Shown here one piece after another: positions 22,890-35,879 of a DNA stretch of 64,000 bases; position 1 is the stretch's first letter, and the number at the start of each line of letters is the position of its first letter. The position numbers and the translations under genes are program-made. The stretch spans positions 8,372,734 through 8,436,733 of the forward strand of contig OZ025873.1 of the NCBI GenBank assembly GCA_964019415.1. Direction: 5' to 3'. Below the pieces are notes generated by a model that was not told the DNA's origin, did not search any database, and saw only the letters and a program-made list of their open reading frames with translations. The stretch comes from Ianthella basta (Eukaryota; Porifera; Demospongiae; Verongiida; Ianthellidae).

Positions 22890-24090
22890 ATTGTGACAGA
22901 CTTGGACTGGGGCACACTTTGAGCATACATTGTGTGGTAACCATGACAACAACTACAACATTCCTACAGTTTGAAGTAGTCAACAGTGTCATCTACTCTT
23001 GCAAATTAAATCTCTCTATATATTTTGGTAGAGCTCAAATCCTCTGTTCGCAAACTCCTCCTGCAGTTTGCGCGCGATTACTGCAAAACTCGGGATTATT
23101 ACAGAGCACTGCATGGTGATGGTTATAAGGGGGTAGGCAGAAGATGATTTGCCACGCCTGCGAAGAGCGCCTCACGTTTTTCCTCCGTTACGGAAAAAGA
23201 CGCCTCGTTTTTCGTCCATTTACAGTCTGTGTATACAGGATTCTAGTTACTTAATGTTTTAAAACGCAGCACCATGCCAAAAGGAGAGTGCTTGCGCTCT
23301 GCCATGCAAGAGCGCTGCAGCTAACACTATCAATGGCACCATACTGGTGTAAATCAGATGCAATATGAGACTAAAATGCGGCAACATGGTAAACCTCTTC
23401 CTTCTGTGAAGCATCAGAGCTGCAGATAACACTATCTATGGCACCATTCCGATATACATCAGCTACAATATGAGTCTACAATGCAGCAGCAGCATAGACC
23501 TCTTCCTTCTGTGAGCATGTTGCTGCTTTTGCATCAAGTCAGTGATAGCTAACAATCTGTCGGCAACATTTTGCACCTTTTATCCACCATTGTATATCTG
23601 TGTGGGCGCATCAAGTATTGGAGCTTAAGTACACTCAGGTGAGCAACATGTCTTGATGGTTTAGACAGTACATGCATGGTGCTGTTCTAAGCCAAAGTGA
23701 GATATAGTAGCTCAATCAGTGACTTTTCATCACACTTTGACCTGGAACAGTACCATGCATGACCTGTCTAAAACCATCTTAAGACATGGTGTTCCCCTGA
23801 GCATACATAAGCTACCAATTTACTTGATATGCCCACATACACTGTTCTTCAGTTCCATTCTTAGACTACCAATTTTGCAGCTGTTTTTATGTCATATCCA
23901 TCTCTGTCCACATCATGCTACACACAGTATTGCCTGCAACATGCATGCATAGCTATGGTTGCGGCCTACCAGCGGGCATACCCGCACAATCATAAGCCAC
24001 ACTGTCGCGGTGTAGCTATTGTGCAGTAGCCGTCGTAGGGGCGCTGGAGCAGGGAAGCCCGCCGAAGGTGGGCTTTCCTGCTAGTATCTC
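22890..24090. other. No gene recognised; low-copy repeats
   Basis: Two similar segments (about 23290-23400 and 23400-23520) both contain GCAG..AACACTATC and CTTCCTTCTGTGA, so they look like an old direct duplication. A GC-rich patch at 23970-24080 resembles the flank at 25900-25940. Confidence 0.4.
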
Positions 24091-24499
24091 AATACAATGC
24101 CAACACTAAGACATTATGTAAGGTTCCCTATCACTACAGTGCATGAACTTGGTACTCGTGGCAGTAGACAGAATTGGCTAAGGTCACACCTGAATTGTGA
24201 CACACACATACAGTAAAGTACACAACATGTTAAGTATACACCACACAACATGTCACATGACACAATCGGTATTACTAAAACTTGGATTACGGAATGGCAA
24301 AACAGCAGAAGAACGAAAACAGCAGAATAACATAATAATGATTTTAAAATTCAGTATCACACGACGCGTAAACTAACGAGTGTAGCTTGCATGCATTTCT
24401 GTCCCGCAAGATTTCAAAATTCTGAACAAAATGAATGGAAATCAGTATACTGACAACTCTGTGAAAGCATTAAGTTTGCTCACATCACTGAAGGGACGT

Positions 24500-24840
24500 A
24501 AATAAGGCTGTCTGTGTGGATGCTATGAGTGCTAAACTACTTCAAACTGCAGCCCCTGGTACCAGGAGCCATACAGCACTATTCAGTCACAGCCTTGATA
24601 CTGGGATGGTTCCTTGTGAGTGGAAGTCGGACAATGTTTGCCCTGTACCAAAGGGTCATCGTAGTGAAGAGGTGGCAGCTTTAGACCAATATCAACACTC
24701 CCAGTAGTGGCTAAAGTGTTTGAGTGTATTGTTCACCAGTGGCTATATGGCTCTTTACAGGAGAAGTCCATCTTACATCTTACACAGTCAGATTCATAGC
24801 ACAGCATAGCACCCAGGATGTACTGGTAAGCATGGTTGAT
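24500..24840 (+). mobile_element. Non-LTR reverse transcriptase fragment
   Basis: Reads SAKLLQTAAPGTRSHTALFS, then DTGMVPCEWKSDNVCPVPKG and the broken continuation of RT domains 1-2 (VFECIVHQWLYG). This resembles the CR1/Jockey-type N-terminal RT text. It is stopped and frame-shifted. Other copies: 26815-27128, 32970-33450, 33970-34180, 35340-35735, 38860-39360, 44036-44345. Confidence 0.7.
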
Positions 24841-25064
24841 GGTTGATGGAGGAAGGCATGGTATGTGAATATATACCTAAGCTGGATGGATGTCAATGAA
24901 CAACGAAACAGCAGAATAACGAAAATAATATTATATTTTGAAATACAGTACCATACGACTTGTAGGCTAACAAGCGTAACTTGCATGCATTTCTGTACAG
25001 AAAGATTTTAAAAGTCTGAACAAACCAAATGGAAATCAGTATGCTGAGAACTCTGTCAGAGCAT

Positions 25065-25480
25065 TAACCCATTAGCGCTGAAGTTTAAAATTTGGGACAT
25101 ATACAGTAAACTAATAAGTACCCCTGCACCAGAGAGAACCCCTAATACGTGACCAGTGACCACATACTTGTCACTTCAAGCGACAGCTGTAACGTCATGA
25201 TAGGCGACAAACCTACCATGTAGATCTAATCAAGTTTCATCAATGGTGGTGAAGAACTCCAAATGAATGGTTTTGACTCTAAAAGAAAGGATTGGAGTCT
25301 GAAGTCAGTCGAGAAAGGCAGATCTTGCCACGAAGTTGTGAAAGAGGTGGGCATTGGTGAAACACATGATGGTTGCACAAAGTGAGGATGCTCAAGGAGG
25401 CAAGAAGGCAAAGTAAAGAATAGCTGTATTAATTGCCTGTTCTGCCTCTGGGGAGACGCTCCGTGCCAGTTGAGGAACTG
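25065..25480 (+). mobile_element. 5' fragment of the pogo/Tigger-like element
   Basis: Matches the start of the elements at 35885 and 41575 (TTAACCCATTAGCGCTGAAG and the first part of the helix-turn-helix region). It then jumps to the ATGGTTGCACAAAGTGAGGATGCTC section of the same element, so it is an internally deleted copy, and ends near 25480. Confidence 0.6.
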
Positions 25481-25489
25481 AGGGGCCAT

Positions 25490-25950
25490 GTTCGTAGATG
25501 GTTGCCGCTCGCCTAGCTGTTTTGCGGCCGAAGAGCGAGACGTCCTTCGTCAATTCTCTGCGGGTCGACACGCCATTTTTAACATTATCGACCGGCCCTT
25601 CCACTACCGGTCATTGGCGTACTTGATACGAGCCATGCCAGTTAACGGAGTGGGGGACATGATCGTAGAGGGGTGCCGCTCACCTAGCTGCTCTGCAGCC
25701 GAAGAGCACGCTTCCTTTTTTTCCCACCGGCCGAGACGCCATTTTTAATTATCAGTTTCGGGGACTTCCGGTTACGGAGGATCTTATTCGTTGTTGGCAA
25801 ACGTTCAAATTAAACTCTACCGTTGTTATAGCAGCCAGCCTCTGTTGCTACCTGTGCAGATAGTTCAAAACTGGCAAGGTACCGACTCACTGGCTTGCCA
25901 TAAGCTGGGAACCTGCCCGAAGGGCGGGCATTCAGCTAGTGTACTAAAAA
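25490..25950. repeat. Short GC-rich direct repeat
   Basis: Two related units begin at about 25499 and 25662 (GCCGCTCGCCTAGCTG and GCCGCTCACCTAGCTG, each followed by GCCGAAGAGC). Family not recognised; it may be a SINE-like or MITE remnant. Confidence 0.4.
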
Positions 25951-26814
25951 GCATGGTTGATTGTTGATGGAGGAAGGCGTTGGACGAGAATAAACTGGTT
26001 GGATGTGTGCCTCTATTGCATCAATCTGTACACCACACTATCTTTACATACAGGAGACAACAAAGGATGCCACACAATGGACACCTTACAATACTTACTT
26101 TGGAGTTCCTCCATCTCCCCTGCAGAGAAGACAGATTGAGGAAGAGTAACACACGTGCAGTAAAGTACACCACACAAACACGACACATGACACAACACAA
26201 CCACTTGCTACTCATTATTGTAGACAAAGGGCTGGAATTGCTAAAGGACTGAGGGAACAGCATGCATTGTGACAGACTTGGACTGGGACACACTATGAGC
26301 ATACATCATGTGGTAACCATGACAACAGCTACAACATTCCTACAGTTTGAAGTAGTCAACAGTGTCATCTACTCTTGCAAACTAAATACCTCAAGACAAT
26401 GCCAACACTAAGGCATTATGTAAGGTTCCCTATCACTACATGGTAAGGTGGCACGTACACATGAGTCTGCAACAGTGCATGAACTTGGTACTCATGGCAG
26501 TAGACAGAGTTGGCTAAGGTCACACCTGAATTGTGATACACACATACAGTAAAGTAAACAACATGTCACATGACACAATCGGTAGTACTAAAACTTGGAT
26601 CATGGACTAGCAGAATAGCAGAAGAACGAAAACAGCAGAATAACACACTAATGATTTTAAAATTCAGTGTCACTTGACGCGTAAACTAACGAGTGTAGCT
26701 TGCATGCATTTCTGTCCAGAAAGATTTCAAAATTCTGAACAAAACGAATGAAAATCAGTATACTGACAACTCTGTGAAAGCACTAAGTTTGCTCACATCA
26801 CTGAAGGGACGTAA

Positions 26815-29498
26815 ATAAGGCTGTCTGTGTGGATACGATGAGTGCTAAACTACTTCAAACTGCAGCCCCTGGTACCAGGAGCCATACAGCACTATTCAGT
26901 CACAGCCTTGATACTGGGATGGTTCCTTGTGAGAGGAAGTCGGCCAATGTTTGCCCTGTACCAAAGGATCATTGTAGTGAAGAGGTGGCAGCTTTAGACT
27001 GATATCAACACTCCCAGTAGTGGCTAAAGTGTTTGAGCGTATTGTTCACCAGTGGCTATATGGCTCTTTACAGGAGAAGTCCATCTTACATCTTACATAG
27101 TCAGGATTCATAGCTTAGTATAGCACCCAATGCCAAAGACAATGCCAACACTAAGGCATTATGTAAGGTTCCCTATCACTACATGGTAAGGTGGCACGTA
27201 CACATGAATCTGCAACAGTGCATGAACTTGTTACTCATGGCAGTAGACAGAGTTGGCTAAGGTCACACCTGAATTGTGACACACACATACAGTAAAGTAC
27301 ACAACATGTTTAGTATACACCACGCAACATGTCACATGACACAATCGGTAGTACTAAAACACAGAATATGGAATAGCAGAATAGCAGATCAACGAAAAAG
27401 CAGAATAAAGGAATAATAATTTTAAAACAACATACGACTCGTAGGCTAACAAGTGTGGCTTGCGTGCATTATCTTTCAGAAAGGGTTCAAAATTCTGAAC
27501 AAAACAAATCAGTATGCTGATAACTCTTAGACTATCAGCGACCATCTAACTCCATCAGAGCATCAAGTATGTTGACATCACTGGACAGTGTGGGCAGAGG
27601 GACGGGAGGACCCGGCAGCATGTGGCAAGCACACTTTCTATGCTTCATTAAGATGCCACCATTTTCCCACATGAAGGGGCGGGGCTAGTCCCCAATACAC
27701 CAAAATGGTTGCTGCGGGGTCCTCCCGGGACATTATGTAACTTATGTCATTACCACTTAACAACTCTTCCTGATCATGGCAATTGGTAATCTGGAGGGGT
27801 GTGGCAATAAAGACCAGCCCCTTAGCTGAATAGATTACTGCTAAGGTATCTTTACTCAGAGGACACCTAACTTGAAAGTATTTATGGTGGTTTACAACCA
27901 ATCAGAAACTAGATTGTGTAATTCATACAAAATTGCAGCAGCGGCAATTCTTTTGCTGTTGAAGTGCTTTATTGAACGAATGAGACTGACAACAATGTTG
28001 TTGTCAATACAAGTGTAGACATTGTTCTTTCCCAAGGGAAGTGGAACTGAATTGACTAATCGTTCAGTGTCCAACGTCATGTGCATGTGTGAGACTACAT
28101 TCCTCCTATCTCAGCCTGTGGACACTTCCCTCAACGATTCTGACTTAAAAGGATAATGCATCCACAAGTGTGCAATGGTCTGATACTGCACACTTCTAAC
28201 CTTTGATGTATGGTTTCATCATTCAATAACTACAGTACATTATATACGAGGTCTCCAGAAATAAAGTACACACACAACTCTTATTGTACTATTTGTATAG
28301 TGAGCTGTAGGACATGAAGAGACAATGAACTTCACACCAAATGCACAACTAGTGTAAGTAGAATCATAAGTAGATGGAATGTACTCACATTGCATTCGTT
28401 GCCTTTCCTCCTCTGCTGCTGCTGCTGCCTGTGGAGTAATGAGAGGCAGTTACACAAGTACACATGGCCACTCTGTCATTACACAACACACAACTGTCCA
28501 ACACAACACTCCACAGCAGTTGAAACAATCTTGCAATAGACCTTTGCAGTTAATAAGGGCTGAGGAATGGAAGACTGTTACCTGCATATGACGCCATGGG
28601 GGGCAGTGATTCCATATCTTGATGTGTATGGGATTAACTATAAAAGGCCACCTTCAATGAACAATACCTTGCAGCCCAACTCAGTAACTACCCAGAGAAC
28701 ACAACTCCTAGACATACACATCATTGCTTAGCTGCTATACAATCAACTGAACAGTTGCTGAGATGGAGAGAGTACTTGCACCTCTAACTGGACACAAAGT
28801 GGGAGATATGAACTAGGTCTGGGACAAATATTGATGTTACTATTCAAACCTTCATCTGAAAAGGCTTCAAATGCTGTGAAGTGTCGCTATGTATGCATTG
28901 AAAACTATCTTATTCAAGACTATGATGTCATTAAAATGGCCGTCTGATGGATCAGTGAGTCTACAGGTGTCTCGTGTAGCCAGACCACTTTCTGGAAAGT
29001 GGTCTGGATATGCAAGACTAGTCTACACGTCTGTTATGAATTAGCAATAATAATATGTTTGATCCTGACAGCGATTAGAGCAAAATTCCATATCATCTTC
29101 AAACAAATGCTGACACGTGTGTACATTAATCAAGTTTATCTCACAGGTCAATAACTTGGTGTACAGGACAATATACATAAGGTTGATCCCAACTACCAAT
29201 TTGTGATACAGTCACAATTCACACTGCCAATTGCTTTCAGGACAAAGGTCCATCACTTTACAAACATGCCCACTCATCGCCTAGGATAGGGATGGGTACA
29301 GTACACAACAATAATCAATATCACCAGGCTGTATCCATGGAAACGCCTGTCCACAGTTAGGGGACATGACGGCAAGATTGCACAAAACCACTACCACTGC
29401 TACAGGAGCAGTGAGAGAAGAGTCACTCTGAGGTAGTTACAGGTGCACACACAGCCACCCTGTGTCTATTGCAAGAGACAGAGTCACACTCACACTGG
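26815..29498. repeat. Segmental duplicate block, left copy
   Basis: Collinear with 44036-45475 and again with 45830-47694. It includes an RT fragment, the repeated 220-bp block, an element with GCACACTTTCTATGCTTCAT and ACATTATGTAACTTATGTCA, and the small Ala/Glu exon at 28389-28428. The right copy carries an extra foldback insertion (45091-45263) and an internal re-duplication. Confidence 0.8.
28389..28428 (-). CDS. Small Ala/Glu exon, copy 1
   Basis: 40-nt minus-strand exon (phase 0 to 1) between a good acceptor (ttactccacag) and donor (gtgagt). It reads AAAAAEEERQRMQ and one spare base. It accepts phase 0 from the NZF exon at 32238. Its final T followed by the AG that opens the ROC exon would form TAG, so it cannot splice directly to that exon. 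The copy at 46636-46603 is six bases shorter. Confidence 0.45.
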
Positions 29499-29642
29499 CA
29501 TAACAACTAGAGTACACATAGCATACGTACATACCCTGCGCACGAGTGAAAAGTGAATGCATGTTTGTGAGCGTAGACAGTGCAGTGCTATGTAATTGGT
29601 TGATAGCCTCTAAAACTATTTTGTTAAGTGCTTCAATTGTGT

Positions 29643-30360
29643 ATAGAGTGACTTGCGTGGGTGGATCAAAGAAATTTTGAGTACTTTATATTGCGTAATC
29701 TTGCAGCGTGCTTTATGGCCGTTCTTTATGGAAGTTAAAGAACGCTAGGAGTGCCATAAAGAACTCTAGCAAGAAACACAAGCGCTCAAACTTCCTCCTT
29801 ACGCCATTAAGGGTGGATTCTGTCCAGTGTGGTCTGACTGAGATCGCCAATTACAAACGTTCCTTTTCATTTCTGCTGAAGTGTTACCTCGCCACTCTGT
29901 AAGTTAAAGTCTAGCCTGCTACCCATCCTTCGCTTCTGAAAGGCGGCAACAAGTGCTCTAATGGTAGAGGAAGGGTGCTTCGCTAGTCCTTTTTGCGTCT
30001 CTTGAACTGGCAGTCCGAGCGGGCATCTGCGCACTAGCTAGCTAGCTAGCCAAAGGGATAGTACCAATGGCAGCAAATAGTTGTTCTTCTGCGATGATAA
30101 AAAGGACATAGCGCAGCTCAGACTTGTTCTATTAAGGCGCATTGAGAGTCTTCTTGCCAGTGAAGGAGCGTTTTCATCCACTACTGCTACTACTCGCTTC
30201 GCTATACCTTCCTTCTGACAAGAATGCTAGGCAAGTTTGAATGGAGTCAACCAATCACATTACAGATGACGCAATAGAATCAACGAAATATGGCTTGCAG
30301 ATGATGCAATTGGAAAATGGAAGACTGAAGGCCAACCGTCCACCCGTGCAAGTCACTCTA
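29643..30360. mobile_element. Putative DNA-type element with imperfect terminal inverted repeats
   Basis: The left end TAGAGTGACTTGCGTGGGTG and the right end (reverse complement TAGAGTGACTTGCACGGGTG) match over about 23 bases with a few mismatches, 718 bp apart. The interior has no transposase. It is present here but not in the 47.7-kb duplicate, where homology ends at the preceding ACTGGCATAA. Confidence 0.4.
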
Positions 30361-30378
30361 CAGTATATCATTTAAAGT

Positions 30379-30519
30379 GGGCTAGGAGTGCTTTATGCGA
30401 TTTATGGCACTCGGTGTGGGGGTCTCGTTGCGTGATAAAGCACTCGGCTTAGCCTCGTGCTTTATCAGCAACTCGACCCCCACACCTCGAGCCATAAATC
30501 GCATAAAGCACTCCTAGCC
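30379..30519. repeat. Foldback palindrome, arms about 68 bp
   Basis: Starts GGCTAGGAGTGCTTTATGCG and ends with its reverse complement; the arms are nearly perfect around a three-base centre at about 30449-30451. Part of the theme (TGCTTTATGG, AGGAGTGCC) recurs at 29705-29760, so this is a short interspersed foldback family. Confidence 0.85.
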
Positions 30520-30712
30520 ACTTATAAAGAGTAGCCACATGGATTGGTATGAAAATGCAAGAAAGAAGGTACAAACACATCCACAGTAGCACTATGTACA
30601 CAAGCAGAACAGAACACTAACTACTGATTGCATACAAGTTCCAACTTCTTAGACACCCTTCATACCCTTACACCCATCTACAATTAACACGCACGCATGC
30701 ACGCACGCACGC

Positions 30713-30855
<143 letters not shown>

Positions 30856-30859
30856 TAAC

Positions 30860-32150
30860 TTATGCAGACAAATGCAGAGAAGAATAGGATACATGTATAT
30901 GTACATGACAGTTGAGTCAGCTGTGTCTAGAACAACTGCTACCTGTTTCAAAGTAGGAATGGAAAGAGTGCGCGCTCCACTGCATACATATTCTTTCTCC
31001 CCAGTACTCTTCACACACAATCACAGATGAATGAACCCACACACACATGTACACTGATGACTGGTGTTTAGAGCTGTCATTGGAGATGTTCTGAGCTATG
31101 ATTATATGCATGGCCAGTTCGGAACCAAGTGAAGGGGAGCCACTTGCATCTGAGACCGCTACTTCTAAATATCTGCAGTCAATTGCATGGAAGAGAGCAG
31201 GAAGATTTGGCACAGACAGGCAAGAAAGGTATTAGGAGACAACAAAGGATCATTACTACCCAGCGAATCCATAGGAAAGTTTTCAGAGTCTTCACAGACA
31301 CTGCATGCTGCCAACCGTCCGCAGCCATTCTACATAGCCTCAGCTCACTGTCCGTATGGCTAAAATACACAAACAAAATGGCGGACCCCAGGAAATACCA
31401 AGAAAGATGGCAATTTCTCGCAAACCATCCCTATCCATAAAATCCAGGTCCACAGACAGCACCACTTGACGCCCTGCCATTATTGTCTCAGGCGTGGGGT
31501 CGTATAAGGTTCTAGATCAACCGCGCGAGCGGCAAATGTCAAAACTGCCGACAGACAGACAGACAGACAGACTGAAGCAATCACTTAACCCCCCTGCGCT
31601 ATCACGCGTGGGGTAAATATATATGCGCTGTCCCTGCGAACAATTCAGTCAGTTCTCAATGGAGGGCCACCCTATGAAGTAGGATTAAGGGCAGACGTTG
31701 AAGGAATGTAACAAGAAGGTTTAAGGTTGTTGGAGAGTTCTTTTATTGGGCTTCCTACATTGTTGTCGATTGTCAATGATGCGAACATCGTCAAGAGGAC
31801 AGAGGGGAAGTGATTGGATCAGAGAACAGTTTTGGATCTATAAAATTTAAATGCTGCCTAATTTGTGTCTGCGAGGGTTTAGATCACTCAGCACTTGGAT
31901 GCTTTGTGCACTCAAGCTTCGTGCTCTAAATCCTGCAGACACCTCTTGGGAGGCATTTAACTCTTATGTAACTGGTGACTAACAATTATTGCTGAAATTT
32001 AGATATGTCCTTAGCATAGCAACACTATATGCATTCACTATGGATCACGTGCCCTACAGTGCTTTTTTGGTGTAGCTACATAACTCCTACATCGTACCTG
32101 ATATGGCCCATAGCTGCATACGTACATCACAAACACCACCACTCCTTACA
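30860..32150. other. No gene recognised; SINE-like tail
   Basis: Contains (GACA)n at about 31547-31572 just after a GC-rich ACCGCGCGAGCGG segment, bracketed by GGCGTGGGGTCGTATAAGG and CACGCGTGGGGTAA. No exon seen. Confidence 0.45.
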
Positions 32151-32151
32151 C

Positions 32152-32152
<1 letters not shown>

Positions 32153-32221
<69 letters not shown>
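32153..32221. repeat. (CA)n microsatellite next to the NZF exon donor
   Basis: Pure CA tract, 17 bases downstream of the NZF exon's donor on the minus strand. Confidence 0.9.
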
Positions 32222-32223
<2 letters not shown>

Positions 32224-32237
32224 CATCAGATACCCAC

Positions 32238-32431
32238 CTGTCTTGTAGTTTCCTCTTCCTGGTCCAGCTTCCTCATCAGTTCCTTCTCTGAGTCATCAAA
32301 CTGGTAGTCCAGAGGTGGCTGGTAGTCTGCAGGCCGGGCAGTGGCGCATATCTCACAGCCAGGGCGAGCGGGCTTGTTGACGAAAGTGCAAGTGGGGCAT
32401 GCCCAGCCAGCAGTAACATTAGTGGTCAATT
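32238..32431 (-). CDS. NZF (RanBP2-type) zinc finger exon resembling HOIL-1/RBCK1
   Basis: 194-nt minus-strand exon (acceptor ctcaacag, donor gtgggt; phase 1 to 0). It encodes GWACPTCTFVNKPARPGCEI followed by CATARPADYQPPLDYQFDDS and a Glu-rich helix ending EEETTRQ. The finger has W-x-C-x(2)-C-T-F-x-N-x(6)-C-x(2)-C, the Npl4/NZF consensus with the Thr-Phe pair that contacts ubiquitin. The tail (ARP.DYQ...Y..D..E) closely follows the segment after the NZF of HOIL-1 (RBCK1), a LUBAC subunit. No UBL or RBR exons of a HOIL-1 gene are found nearby. Phase fits the Ala/Glu exon at 46636-46603 upstream (C+AA = Gln). Confidence 0.78.
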
Positions 32432-32969
32432 CTGTTGAGAAAATTGCAGATACAGCAAGTGCACATACACACTTAACAACCTGTCGACACAGTACTCAAG
32501 ACACTTCACTTGTTACAATATATTAATGCCCTCTATGGAAACAAAAGATACAGCACTATTCAGTCACAGCCTTGATACTGGGATGGTTCCTTGTGATTCC
32601 TATGCAAGGAACAAACATGCCATGGCCTGTACACTCGGCTCCGCATGTGACATGTTACGATCCTAAAAATTTGATTAGTCCTTCCAAGATCCTGGTATGC
32701 TGAGTCAGCAAAACCAAGGAATGCAGCATTGTGCACCAGACCCACTTTTCGTGTGTGGCGGCCACGTTTGCAGAAGTGGGGCTAGGAACGAGACTACTGA
32801 ATAAAAGAATACTAATATTAAAATGGTGGACGATTTGTAGGCTAACAAGTGTAGCCTGCATGTGTTTCTGCCTAGAACAGGTTTCAAAATGAAGGAAAAA
32901 CAGTATTTTGATGATTCTTCTGTTGAAGTGCTAAGTTTGCTCACATCACTGGAGGGACATAAATAAGGC

Positions 32970-33450
32970 TGTCTGTGTGGATACTATGAGTGCTAAACTA
33001 CTTCAAACTGCAGCCCCTGGTACCAGGAGCCATACAGCACTATTCAGTCACAGCCTTGATACTGGGATGGTTCCTTGTGAGTGGAAGTCGGACAATGTTT
33101 GCCCTGTACCAAAGGGTCATTGTAGTGAAGAGGTGGCAGCTTTAGACCGATATCAACACTCCCAGTAGAGGCTAAAGTGTTTGAGTGTATTGTTCACCAG
33201 TGACTATATGGCTCTTTACAGGAGAATTTCATCTTACATCTTACACAGTCAGGATTCATAGCTCAGCATAGCACCCAGGATGTACTGGTAAGCATGGTTG
33301 ATGGCTGATGGAGGAAGGCGTTGGATGAGAATAAGCTGGTTGGATGTGTGCCTCTATTGCATCAATCTGTACACCACACTAACTTTACATACAGGAGACA
33401 ACAAAGGATGCCACACAATGGACACCTTCCAATACTTACTTTGGAGTTCC
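32970..33450 (+). mobile_element. Non-LTR reverse transcriptase fragment
   Basis: Same broken RT text as at 24.5 kb, preceded by the 5' segment KMVDDL, stop, ANKCSLHVFLPRTGFKMKEK. Internal deletions bring RT-N directly to a Leu/Gln-rich segment. Confidence 0.65.
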
Positions 33451-34469
33451 TTCAGCTCTGCAGAGAAGACAGATTGAGGAAGAGTGACACATGTGCAGTA
33501 AAGTACACTACACAAACATGACACATGACACAACACAACCACTTGCTACTCATTATTTTTTAGACAAAGGGCTGGAATTGCTAAAGGACTGAGGGAACAG
33601 CATGCATTGTGACAGACCAGGACTGGGGCACACTTTGTAGTGCACATCTTGTGGTAACCATGACAACAACTACAACATTCCTACAGTTTGTAGTAGTCAA
33701 CAGTGTCATCTACTCTTGCAAACTAAATACCTCAAGACAATGCCAACACCAAGGCATTATGTAAGGTTCCCTATCACTACATGGTAAGGTGGCACGTACA
33801 CATGAGTCTGCAACAGTGCATGAACTTGTTACTCATGGCAGTAGACAGAATTGGCTAAGGTCACACCTGAATTGTGACACACACATACAGTAAAGTACAC
33901 AACATGTTTAGTATACACCACACAACATGTCACATGATGCAATCGGTATTACTAAAACTTGGATTACGGAATTCATAGCTCAGCATAGCACCCAGGATGT
34001 ACTGGTAAGCATGGTTGATGGTTGATGGAGGAAGGCGTTGGATGAGAATAAGCTGGTGTGTGCCTCTATTGCATCAATCAGTACACACACTATCTTTACA
34101 TACAGGAGACAACAAAGGATGCCACACAATGGACACCTTACAATACTTACTTTGGAGTTCCTTCAGCTCTGCAGAGAAGACAGATTGAGGAAGAGTGACA
34201 CATGTGCAGTAAAGTACACTACACAAACATGACACATGACACAACACAACCACTTGCTACTCATTATTGTAGACAAAGGGCTGGAATTGCTAAAAGACTG
34301 AGGGAACAGCATGCATTGTGACAGACTTGGACTGGGGCACACTTTGAGCATACATCTTGTGGTAACCATGACAACAGCTACAACATTCCTACAGTTTGAA
34401 GTAGTCAACAGTGTCATCTACTCTTGCAAACTAAATACCTCAAGACAATGCCAACACTAAGGCATTATG

Positions 34470-35200
34470 TATTCTTGATGCCATAATTGTATTCATACAC
34501 AGTGCAACAGGAAGTATGGTCACCAAGAAGGTTAACTATGCAGCCTAGAATTCGTTGTTAGTGCCAGAGCTAAGAATACAATGTTCCAATGAAGCATAGA
34601 AACGATTCTTCTGTGAAGTGTGCCCAATTAGTGAAGAAGAAGCGAGAAGAACCCAGGGCAACCTTTCACAAGCATTTCCTGTACTTGTGCAATAACTCTA
34701 GATTGCAATGCTATAACAGAACTTCATTTATTATGCCTTATTCAATCATCTTTAAAGTTAGACATCTGAAAACATCTAGCACACATCATTACCACATAGT
34801 CCATGCATGTACGTGAGGATTTGAATTGATGTGGCAGCCGCAATGAGCAAATTCTACATGAATTCATGAGACAGGAAAACAGTTTTGCACTTCCTTATGG
34901 AAATCAGGAAATCCCCCAAGTACAATCATGTGGTCAGTCAATCAGAAATATGTATATGCAAAAGTGATAGGTTGTAGTCGCAAATTACGCGGAAACAGGT
35001 GTACTAAACATTAGGTGATCGCCTGCAAAACCGTCATTATCAGCTACCTCAACTAGCCAAAGAGGCAGCCTTCCTGCTACTTCTAGTTTGAAACTCAGAG
35101 GTACTGTAGCTACGTAGTAGATACACTGCCAAAGTTATGTGGGTAATAAATTCTCCGTGTTTTTCACTAAAAAGGAACACTGCCACCTTAAAATGGCAGA
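34470..35200. repeat. Repeat block B, copy 1
   Basis: Shared with 37950-38720 and 39625-40140 plus 40868-40930. Opens ATGCCATAATTGTATTCATA and ends AATAAATTCTCCGTGTTTTT. No intact coding frame. Confidence 0.75.
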
Positions 35201-35339
35201 CAACAAATAGGCTATAACAAGTGTAGCCTGTGTGCGTTTCTGCCTAGAAAGGTTTCAAAATCAAGGAAAATTAGTATATATATTGATGACTCTGACAAAG
35301 TGCTAAGTTTGCTTACATCACTAGAGGTGTGGAAATAAG

Positions 35340-35735
35340 GCTGTTTGTGTGGATGCTATGAGACTCAGTGCTAAACTACTTCAAACTGCAGCCCCTGGTA
35401 CCAGGAGCCATACAGCACTATTCAGTCACAGCCTTGATACTGGGATGGTTCCTTGTGAGTGGAAGTCGGACAATGTTTGCCCTGTACCAAAGGGTCATTG
35501 TAGTGAAGAGGTGGCAGCTTTAGACCGATATCAACACTCCCAGTAGTGGCTAAAGTGTTTGAGTGTATTGTTCACCAGTGGCTATATGGCTCTTTACAGG
35601 AGAATTCCATCTTACATCTTACAGTCAGATTCATAGCACAGCATAGCACCCAGGACGTACTGGTAAGCATGGTTGATGGTTGGAGGAAGGCATGGTATGT
35701 GAATATATACCTAAGCTGGATGGATGTTGATGAAC
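35340..35735 (+). mobile_element. Non-LTR reverse transcriptase fragment
   Basis: Carries the same RT-N text, then an in-frame run VFECIVHQWLYGSLQENSIL and STQDVLVSMVDGWRKA, the conserved RT region that leads to the catalytic block. The catalytic block itself is absent. Confidence 0.68.
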
Positions 35736-35879
35736 AACGAAACAGCAGAATAACGAAAATAATTTTGAAATACAGTACCATACGACTTGCAGGCTAACAA
35801 GCGTAGCTTGCATGCATTTCTGTACAGAAAGATTTTAAAAGTCTGAACAAAACAAATGGAAATCAGTATGCTGAGAACT

